From: Bacilli bacterium
GTDB taxonomy: Bacteria; Bacillota_I; Bacilli_A; RFN20; CAG-631
Direction of reading: 5' to 3'
Assembly: GCA_900754115.1 (NCBI GenBank)
Contig: CAAEBM010000022.1
Location: 1 to 10,046, forward strand
Length of the DNA stretch: 10,046 nucleotides
The first letter of the stretch is position 1; each line of letters starts with the position of its first letter. Position numbers and translations under genes: made by a program. Positions 1-5,248 of this stretch are shown in pieces. The notes beneath the pieces are model-generated. The model was not told the DNA's origin, did no database searches, and saw only the letters and a program-made list of their open reading frames with translations.

Positions 1-1
1 A

Positions 2-264
2 TCTTCATTTTTGTATGTATTAATAGGATTAAAAGGATGTTATGATGGTTATTCTGGAGAATATCCAAATTTATACACAGTGGCTATCAATAGTATTTTA
101 TGGAATAATGGATATTCATATAGTGCAGATCGGCGTGCAGATCCTTTATTGGACTCGTTGAAAATAGCACATCTATTAAAAATATAAACTTTCTTATTCC
201 GTCAAATGTGTATGATTATAAAACAGAATTGGTTGAATTTAAAAAATCAAATAACTGGGTTTAA
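2..264 (+). pseudogene. 3' end of an unidentified gene, apparently frameshifted
   Basis: I do not recognise this gene. One frame is open from the window edge to a TAA at 185-187 and contains the stretch LKGCYDGYSGEYPNLYTVA followed by ILWNNGYSYSADRRADPLLD, which reads like real protein. A second frame is open from 124 to a TAA at 262-264 and ends in LIPSNVYDYKTELVEFKKS then NNWV, also protein-like. A hairpin terminator begins only a few bases after the second stop but about 80 bases after the first. I infer that the original gene ended at 264 and that one indel between about 124 and 185 separates the two halves. The tail loosely resembles the last repeat of BspA-like leucine-rich surface proteins (pattern VP-x-AYK...W), but this is weak. 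It could also be an intact gene ending at 187. The 5' part lies outside the window. Confidence 0.4.
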
Positions 265-269
265 AACCT

Positions 270-299
270 AAAAATAGATTCATGACGAATCTATTTTTT
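270..299 (+). terminator. Rho-independent terminator after the left-edge gene
   Basis: A perfect 12-bp stem pairs 270-281 with 287-298 around a 5-base loop (ATGAC). The 3' arm ends in a run of T. The A-rich 5' flank could make it work on both strands. It insulates the heat-shock operon from the gene to the left. Confidence 0.88.
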
Positions 300-356
300 G
301 CTTTCAAATCATTAAAAAAAGTAAAAAAAATAAATGAATAGAATATTTTTAAAAAA

Positions 357-383
357 TTAGCACTAAACTATTGACAGTGCTAA
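357..383 (+). promoter_or_regulatory. CIRCE operator 1 (HrcA site), over the -35 box
   Basis: Inverted repeat TTAGCACTA - 9 bases - CAGTGCTAA, matching the CIRCE consensus TTAGCACTC-N9-GAGTGCTAA except at the inner base of each arm. The right arm (375-383) shares its first two bases with the end of the TTGACA -35 box, so HrcA bound here should block RNA polymerase. Confidence 0.88.
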
Positions 384-399
384 ACAGAATCAGTATAAT
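371..399 (+). promoter_or_regulatory. Sigma-A promoter of hrcA-grpE-dnaK-dnaJ
   Basis: The -35 box is TTGACA (371-376) and the -10 box is TATAAT (394-399), with an ideal 17-base spacer. Both boxes match the consensus fully. The predicted start lies near 406, inside CIRCE operator 2. A promoter this strong needs tight repression, which the two flanking CIRCE sites can supply. Confidence 0.9.
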
Positions 400-403
400 A
401 ATT

Positions 404-430
404 CTAGCACTTGAAAACATATAGTGCTAA
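404..430 (+). promoter_or_regulatory. CIRCE operator 2 (HrcA site), at the transcript start
   Basis: Inverted repeat CTAGCACTT - 9 bases - TAGTGCTAA, again with the 9-9-9 geometry of CIRCE. It lies just downstream of the -10 box and covers the predicted transcription start. It ends directly before the hrcA ribosome site. In the RNA it could also form a hairpin near the 5' end, a role proposed for CIRCE in mRNA stability in Bacillus. Confidence 0.9.
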
Positions 431-431
431 T

Positions 432-441
432 GGGTGGTGAT
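432..441 (+). promoter_or_regulatory. Ribosome binding site that sets the hrcA start at GTG 445
   Basis: GGGTGGTGAT matches the Shine-Dalgarno consensus AGGAGGTGAT except for its first base and one T in the core. It sits 7 bases (counted from the GG core) before GTG 445. The upstream in-frame starts GTG 424 and ATG 430 lie within or at the edge of CIRCE and have no ribosome site. Confidence 0.7.
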
Positions 442-444
442 GAT

Positions 445-1470
445 GTGGAAACAATTTCAAGAAAATTTCTCATTTTAAAATTAATCGTTGAGGAATTTAT
501 AAAAACCGCACATCCAGTGGGTTCAAATACACTAATTGAACAATACCAATTGGATTATTCAAGCGCTACAGTTCGAAATGAAATGTTTAATTTGGAAGAA
601 GAAGGTTATATTGAAAAACCACACACCAGTGCAGGTCGGATTCCATCAATAAAAGGATATCGTTATTATATTGAACATTTAAGAAGCGATAATCGAGCAA
701 AGACAATTAAATCAAAAATTAAAAATTTTATTGATGATCATGCTTCTACTATGCATACCGACCAAATCATTGATGAATGTTGTCAAATCATTTCTGATAT
801 GACCAATTTGGTTTCTGTGGTCATGGGACCAGATGGAAGTCAAGAAAAGATTGCTAAAGTAGAATTGCTTCGTTTAAATTCTTCCACTGCCATTGTTCTT
901 TTTGTAACTGATAGTGGGTATGTTGAACATAAGACTATCAATATTCCAAGTGGTAGTAAAATTGAAGAATTAGAAGATTGCGTCAAAATTATCAATAAAC
1001 GAATTATTGGAATTACGTTAAATGATACTGATATTGCTTTAAAAAGCATTCAATTAGTTTTATCGGAACACATTAAAAATTATCAAGCCGTTTATAACGC
1101 TTTTGCTCATGCTTTTTTAAAGTTTGCTTCTGAACGAATTTCTTACTATGGTAAAAACAATTTGCTCAGTCAAAAAGATTTTGCCGATATTCAAAAGATG
1201 AAAAAAGTGGCAAAAATTTTAGAAAATTCAAACATTTGGAAAAGTTTTGACAACGAATATGAAGGAATAAATGTCTCCATCGGTAATGAAAATCATGTTA
1301 CTGATTTAGAAGATATTTCTATTGTTTCTACAAAATTAAAATTGTCGAGTTCCAATTCAGGAACCATTGCGGTCATTGGACCAACTCGAATGGATTATAG
1401 TCAAGTCATGGATGCGTTAGAATTTTTATCAAACTCCATTGATGAACTAGTCAATAAAAAGGAGAAATGA
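445..1470 (+). CDS. hrcA: Heat-inducible transcription repressor HrcA
   Basis: HrcA is the repressor of class I heat-shock genes. As a dimer it binds CIRCE; its folding depends on GroEL, so it is released when chaperonins are busy. From GTG 445 it has 341 residues, the usual family length. The N-terminal winged-helix domain (about 1-75) carries the hallmark HPVGS (23-27), the likely recognition helix around SSATVRNEM (39-47) and the wing motif HTSAGRIP (60-67). The C-terminal region ends with the conserved block IGPTRMDYSQV, typical of the family. It is first in the operon, downstream of two CIRCE sites, so it should repress itself along with grpE, dnaK and dnaJ. No truncation is seen. The next gene begins 3 bases after its TGA and in the same frame. 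Confidence 0.97.
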   Translation: METISRKFLILKLIVEEFIKTAHPVGSNTLIEQYQLDYSSATVRNEMFNLEEEGYIEKPHTSAGRIPSIKGYRYYIEHLRSDNRAKTIKSKIKNFIDDHASTMHTDQIIDECCQIISDMTNLVSVVMGPDGSQEKIAKVELLRLNSSTAIVLFVTDSGYVEHKTINIPSGSKIEELEDCVKIINKRIIGITLNDTDIALKSIQLVLSEHIKNYQAVYNAFAHAFLKFASERISYYGKNNLLSQKDFADIQKMKKVAKILENSNIWKSFDNEYEGINVSIGNENHVTDLEDISIVSTKLKLSSSNSGTIAVIGPTRMDYSQVMDALEFLSNSIDELVNKKEK

Positions 1471-1473
1471 TTT

Positions 1474-2085
1474 ATGGATGAAGAAGTAAAAGAAAAAAAA
1501 GAGCAACCAAAAGATGAAAAAATGGAAGAAAAAAAGCCAGAAGTAGAAAAAGAAAGTGAAAAAAAAGGCAAAAAAGAAAAAAAAGATTTCACAAAGCATT
1601 TACAAGATGAAGTCAAAGAATGGAAAGAAAAATATTATCGCGTTTATGCAGATATGGACAATCTTCGAAAACAATATCAAAAAGACTATTTGAGTATGGC
1701 TAAATACCAATCTCAAACGATTGTTGAAAAATTATTGCCTAGTTTAGATGTCTTTTCAATGGTAATTGGTAGTGCAGATCAATTACCTCCAGAAGTAAAA
1801 AATTATGTCATGGGATTTGATGGTGTTTATCGCCAAATGCTACAAGCTTTAGAAAGTGAAGGCGTAAGCGAAATCCCCTGTGCAGTCGGTGATAAATTTA
1901 ATCATGATATCCATTTTGCAATGGATACCACAGAAGTAGAAGATGAAAATCAAATTGATAAAATCACCAAGATTTACCAAAAAGGATATAAACTTCATGA
2001 TCGGTTGCTTCGAGCAACAACGGTAAGTGTTGGTGTTAAAAAAGTTGAAAAAGAAAAAGATAAAGAGCCAAGCGCTCAAGCTTAA
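1474..2085 (+). CDS. grpE: GrpE, nucleotide exchange factor of DnaK
   Basis: GrpE is a homodimer that releases ADP from DnaK and so resets the chaperone cycle. The 203-residue product starts with a 40-residue tail made almost entirely of Lys and Glu, followed by the long dimerising coiled coil (about 41-90) containing YRVYADMDNLRKQ. The C-terminal beta domain carries the family signature: FNHDIHFAM (142-150), then GYKLHDRLLRATTVSV (171-186). A second charged tail (KKVEKEKDKEPSAQA) ends the protein. The start is supported by AAGGAG at 1459-1464, nine bases upstream and inside the 3' end of hrcA, which suggests translational coupling. The charged N-terminus is longer and of lower complexity than in many homologues but within family variation. 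Confidence 0.96.
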   Translation: MDEEVKEKKEQPKDEKMEEKKPEVEKESEKKGKKEKKDFTKHLQDEVKEWKEKYYRVYADMDNLRKQYQKDYLSMAKYQSQTIVEKLLPSLDVFSMVIGSADQLPPEVKNYVMGFDGVYRQMLQALESEGVSEIPCAVGDKFNHDIHFAMDTTEVEDENQIDKITKIYQKGYKLHDRLLRATTVSVGVKKVEKEKDKEPSAQA

Positions 2086-2103
2086 TTAAGGGAGGAATAC
2101 ATT

Positions 2104-3924
2104 ATGGCACAAGGTAATATTATTATTGGTATCGATTTAGGTACCACCAATTCAGTAGTTAGTTATATGCAACCAGATGGAAAATGGAAAGTCATTCCTA
2201 ATCCAGAAGGAAAAAATACGACTCCATCTGTCGTAGCATTTAAAGCAAATGGAGAAGAAATTGTCGGTGATGCAGCAAAAAGACAAATGGTTACAAACAT
2301 TGATACCGTTTCTTCTATTAAAAGAAAAATGGGAACCAATGAAAAGATTCATATTAACTGCATCAATAAAGATTTAACACCTCAAGAAATCAGCGCAAAA
2401 ATTTTACAATATATGAAAAAGTATGCAGAAGATAACTTAGGCCAAAAAATAGAAAAAGCAGTTATCACTGTTCCAGCATATTTTAATGATGCACAAAGAC
2501 AAGCTACAAAAGATGCAGGAGTCATCGCTGGTCTTGATGTCGTTCGGATTATTAATGAACCAACAGCGGCTGCTTTAGCTTATGGAATGGAAAATAAGGG
2601 AAATGAAAAAGTATTAGTTTACGATTTAGGTGGAGGAACCTTTGATGTTTCTATCCTTGAAATCGGTGATGGCACTTTTGAAGTTATCAGTACAGCTGGC
2701 GATAATCGTTTAGGTGGCGATGACTGGGATGATGAAGTTCAAAAATGGATTTTAAAAGAAATCCAAAACGAATTTAATCTTGACCTTTCTAAAGATAAAA
2801 TGGCAATGCAACGGTTAAAAGATGCTGCTGAAAAAGCAAAAATTGAATTATCAGCAATGGTTGAAACCACTATTATGTTGCCTTTTATTGCTATGACTGC
2901 TACTGGACCAGTTAACTTTGAAAGAAAATTAACTCGTGCAAACTTCCAAAATATGACTAAACATTTATTGGATCGTACGACAAAACCAGTTGAACAAGCT
3001 TTACATGATGCTAATTTAAAAGCAAGTGATATTTCTGAAATTTTACTAGTAGGTGGTTCTACTCGTATGCCAGCAGTTGTAGATAGTGTTAAAAAGTTAT
3101 TAGGAAAAGAACCAAATCGTTCTATTAACCCAGATGAATCTGTTGCAATTGGAGCAGCTGTTCAAGGTGGAATCATTCGTGGAGATGTCAAAGATGTCTT
3201 GTTATTAGATGTCACTCCATTATCTTTAGGAATTGAAACTTTAGGTGGAGTAATGACAGTATTAATTCCAAGAAATACTACCATTCCTACGACAAAATCA
3301 CAAACTTTCTCAACCGCTGAAGACAATCAACCAGCTGTTGATATTCAAGTTTATCAAGGTGAACGTTCTATCGCTAGAGATAATAAATTACTAGGAACCT
3401 TTAAATTAGATGGTATTCGTCCGGCTCGTCGGGGAACTCCACGGATTGAAGTAACCTTCAATATTGATGTCAACGGAATCGTCAATGTTTCAGCAAAAGA
3501 TTTAGACACCAATAAAGAACAATCCATTACGATTAGTGGTTCTTCTGGATTGAGTAAAGATGAAATCGATAAAATGGTAAAAGAAGCGGAATTGAATAAA
3601 GAAGCGGATGAAAAACGTCGTGAAGAAGTTGAAACGAAAAATAAAGCTGAATCCTATGTCAATGAAATGGAAAATCGCGTCAATGAACACGGAAACGTTG
3701 TAGATGCTGATATTTTAAATCGGACAAAAGAAGCAATTGCCAATTTGAAAAATGATATTGCGCAACTTTCTCCAGCTGATTTGAAAAATAAATTGCCAGA
3801 ATATGAAAAAGTATTTGGTGAATTTGAACAAGCAACACAACGTGCGCAAGCAAACCAAGGAAATTCTAGTTCAAATGATCAAGGAAACAATACGCCAAAC
3901 GATGATGAACCAATTAACGCGTAA
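2104..3924 (+). CDS. dnaK: Chaperone protein DnaK (Hsp70)
   Basis: DnaK is the ATP-driven cytoplasmic chaperone that binds exposed hydrophobic segments of client proteins, with DnaJ stimulating ATP hydrolysis and GrpE exchanging nucleotide. The 606 residues are the usual Gram-positive length. The nucleotide-binding domain shows the phosphate-1 loop GIDLGTTNS (9-17), the phosphate-2 motif DLGGGTFD (174-181) and the adenosine motif VGGSTRMP (316-323). The hydrophobic interdomain linker VLLLD is at 365-369. The substrate-binding domain follows, with an alpha-helical lid and a disordered Asn/Ser/Gln-rich tail ending in DDEPINA. The insert found near residue 80 in Gram-negative DnaK is absent, as expected for monoderm bacteria. 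The ribosome site AAGGGAGG (2088-2095) is close to ideal, fitting the high expression expected. The gap from grpE is 18 bases. Confidence 0.98.
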   Translation: MAQGNIIIGIDLGTTNSVVSYMQPDGKWKVIPNPEGKNTTPSVVAFKANGEEIVGDAAKRQMVTNIDTVSSIKRKMGTNEKIHINCINKDLTPQEISAKILQYMKKYAEDNLGQKIEKAVITVPAYFNDAQRQATKDAGVIAGLDVVRIINEPTAAALAYGMENKGNEKVLVYDLGGGTFDVSILEIGDGTFEVISTAGDNRLGGDDWDDEVQKWILKEIQNEFNLDLSKDKMAMQRLKDAAEKAKIELSAMVETTIMLPFIAMTATGPVNFERKLTRANFQNMTKHLLDRTTKPVEQALHDANLKASDISEILLVGGSTRMPAVVDSVKKLLGKEPNRSINPDESVAIGAAVQGGIIRGDVKDVLLLDVTPLSLGIETLGGVMTVLIPRNTTIPTTKSQTFSTAEDNQPAVDIQVYQGERSIARDNKLLGTFKLDGIRPARRGTPRIEVTFNIDVNGIVNVSAKDLDTNKEQSITISGSSGLSKDEIDKMVKEAELNKEADEKRREEVETKNKAESYVNEMENRVNEHGNVVDADILNRTKEAIANLKNDIAQLSPADLKNKLPEYEKVFGEFEQATQRAQANQGNSSSNDQGNNTPNDDEPINA

Positions 3925-3934
3925 GGTTTAAAAC

Positions 3935-3970
3935 AAATTGGGAGTGTAGATTTTCTACACTCTCAATTTT
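3935..3970 (+). terminator. Hairpin between dnaK and dnaJ (attenuating terminator or processing stem)
   Basis: A 16-bp stem pairs 3935-3950 with 3954-3969 around a TTT loop, with one G-U pair (3941/3963) and no other mismatch. Only TTTT follows before AAAG, so the U tract is short and termination is likely partial. It lies 10 bases after the dnaK stop and just before the dnaJ ribosome site. It could lower dnaJ expression relative to dnaK, or protect the 3' end of a processed hrcA-grpE-dnaK message. Confidence 0.8.
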
Positions 3971-3973
3971 AAA

Positions 3974-3980
3974 GAAGGAG
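3974..3980 (+). promoter_or_regulatory. Ribosome binding site that sets the dnaJ start at ATG 3989
   Basis: GAAGGAG lies 8 bases before ATG 3989, which is ideal spacing. The in-frame ATG at 3983 is only 2 bases from the same site, too close to be used, so the protein most likely begins MAQEKRDLY. Confidence 0.75.
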
Positions 3981-3988
3981 AAATGTGT

Positions 3989-5152
3989 ATGGCCCAAGAA
4001 AAAAGAGATTTATATGAAATATTAGGTATCAGTAAAACCGCTTCCCAAGAAGAAATCAAAGCGGCCCATCGTAAATTAGTTAAAAAATATCACCCTGATT
4101 TAAATAAAGAACCAGGAGCAGAAGAAAAATTTAAAGAAGTACAAAATGCTTATGACATATTAAGTGATGAAAAAAAGCGTCAATTATATGATCAATATGG
4201 TTATGCTGGAATTGATCCTAGCGCTGCAGGAGCCAATGGATTTAATGGAGCAAATTTCCATGCAAATTTTGGCGACTTTGGCGATTTTGGTGATTTAGGG
4301 GATATTTTTAGTAGTTTTTTTGGCGGTGGAAGAAGAAGTTCTACAAGAAGTCAAAATGGGCCTATTCGTGGGGAAGATGAATATCGTACTTTGACCATCT
4401 CCTTTATGGATTCTGTAAAGGGAGTATCTTTAAAAATTCCTTTGACTTATTATAAACCTTGTGACCATTGTCATGGAAGTGGAGCGGATTCCCCATCTGA
4501 TATTGAAACTTGTCCAACTTGTCGCGGTACTGGAAAAGTAAAAACGCAAGTACAAAGTATTTTTGGCAATATGATTTCAGAAAAAGTTTGTCCAACCTGT
4601 AATGGAACAGGAAAAAGAATCAAGAAAGCTTGTAGTCAATGTAATGGACAAGGTTATATTAAAGTCAAAGAACAATATGATTTAAAAGTTCCACAAGGAA
4701 TTAGCAGTGGTCGCCAATTGCGATTAGCTGGCAAAGGTGGAATGGGTAAAAATGGTGGAAGTTGTGGCGATTTATACATTGAAATTAATGTAGAATCCCA
4801 TCCTGATTTTAAACGAGATGGAAATAATGTTTATGTCGATTTTCCTATCAATACGACTGATGCTGTTTTAGGATTGCGTTGTGAAGTTCCGACAATTTAT
4901 GGCACAGAAATGGTTGATATTCCTTCTGGTGTGCAAAACAATTCGACAATTCGGATGAAAAATAAAGGATTTAAAGATGTGCGTAGCGATAGTTATGGCG
5001 ATCAAATTTTGCGAATCATCATTAAAGTTCCTACTAATATCAGTAAAGAAGAAAAGAAATTATACGAACAATTGCGCAGTTTAGAAGGAGTAAAAAAGGA
5101 TAAACCCAATGAACGGTTTATTGACAAAATCAAAAAAACATTTAAATTATAA
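3989..5152 (+). CDS. dnaJ: Chaperone protein DnaJ (Hsp40, type I)
   Basis: DnaJ delivers unfolded substrates to DnaK and triggers its ATPase. From ATG 3989 the product has 387 residues and the full type I layout. The J domain (about 1-70) has the catalytic HPD triad at 35-37. A Gly/Phe-rich linker contains the repeated FGDFGDFGDLGD. The zinc-finger domain has four CxxCxGxG repeats at 158, 175, 201 and 215 (CDHCHGSG, CPTCRGTG, CPTCNGTG, CSQCNGQG), enough for two zinc ions. The C-terminal substrate-binding and dimerisation domains follow. All expected key residues are present. It is the last gene of the heat-shock operon, behind a hairpin that may reduce its expression, and is followed by a terminator. 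There is no CIRCE of its own. Confidence 0.97.
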   Translation: MAQEKRDLYEILGISKTASQEEIKAAHRKLVKKYHPDLNKEPGAEEKFKEVQNAYDILSDEKKRQLYDQYGYAGIDPSAAGANGFNGANFHANFGDFGDFGDLGDIFSSFFGGGRRSSTRSQNGPIRGEDEYRTLTISFMDSVKGVSLKIPLTYYKPCDHCHGSGADSPSDIETCPTCRGTGKVKTQVQSIFGNMISEKVCPTCNGTGKRIKKACSQCNGQGYIKVKEQYDLKVPQGISSGRQLRLAGKGGMGKNGGSCGDLYIEINVESHPDFKRDGNNVYVDFPINTTDAVLGLRCEVPTIYGTEMVDIPSGVQNNSTIRMKNKGFKDVRSDSYGDQILRIIIKVPTNISKEEKKLYEQLRSLEGVKKDKPNERFIDKIKKTFKL

Positions 5153-5157
5153 TTTTT

Positions 5158-5190
5158 AAAAAAGCAAATTTTTAGGGATTTGCTTTTTTT
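5158..5190 (+). terminator. Rho-independent terminator of the heat-shock operon
   Basis: A 12-bp stem pairs 5158-5169 with 5178-5189 around an 8-base loop (TTTTAGGG). The 3' arm runs into seven consecutive T. It starts 5 bases after the dnaJ stop and separates the heat-shock operon from the ftsK unit. Confidence 0.9.
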
Positions 5191-5214
5191 TATATTTTAA
5201 AATATAAAAAATAC

Positions 5215-5223
5215 TGGTATAAT
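5215..5223 (+). promoter_or_regulatory. Extended -10 promoter of ftsK
   Basis: TGGTATAAT is an extended -10 element (TG, one base, then a perfect TATAAT at 5218-5223). There is no good -35; the nearest candidate is TTTAAA around 5196-5201 with a 16-base spacer. Transcription would start near 5230, giving a very short leader before the start at 5249. Confidence 0.7.
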
Positions 5224-5237
5224 AAAAAAATGAAGAC

Positions 5238-5244
5238 AGGTGAT
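5238..5244 (+). promoter_or_regulatory. Ribosome binding site that sets the ftsK start at ATG 5249
   Basis: AGGTGAT is complementary to the 3' end of 16S rRNA and is correctly spaced for ATG 5249. The in-frame GTG 5240 and ATG 5243 lie inside this site and are unlikely to be used. Confidence 0.65.
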
Positions 5245-5248
5245 GAAC

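Noticed and set aside
424..444. Upstream in-frame hrcA starts at GTG 424 or ATG 430
   Set aside because: They lie in or at the edge of the CIRCE repeat with no ribosome site. GTG 445 has a well-placed site and gives the usual HrcA N-terminus and length.
840..2352. Open minus-strand frames opposite hrcA, grpE and dnaK (about 60-76 codons each)
   Set aside because: Their products are low-complexity, Phe/Ser/Ile-rich shadows of Lys/Glu-rich genes on the other strand. I saw nothing to support them as genes.
3983..3988. ATG 3983 as the dnaJ start
   Set aside because: Only two bases from the AAGGAG site. ATG 3989 is spaced correctly and gives the normal DnaJ N-terminus.
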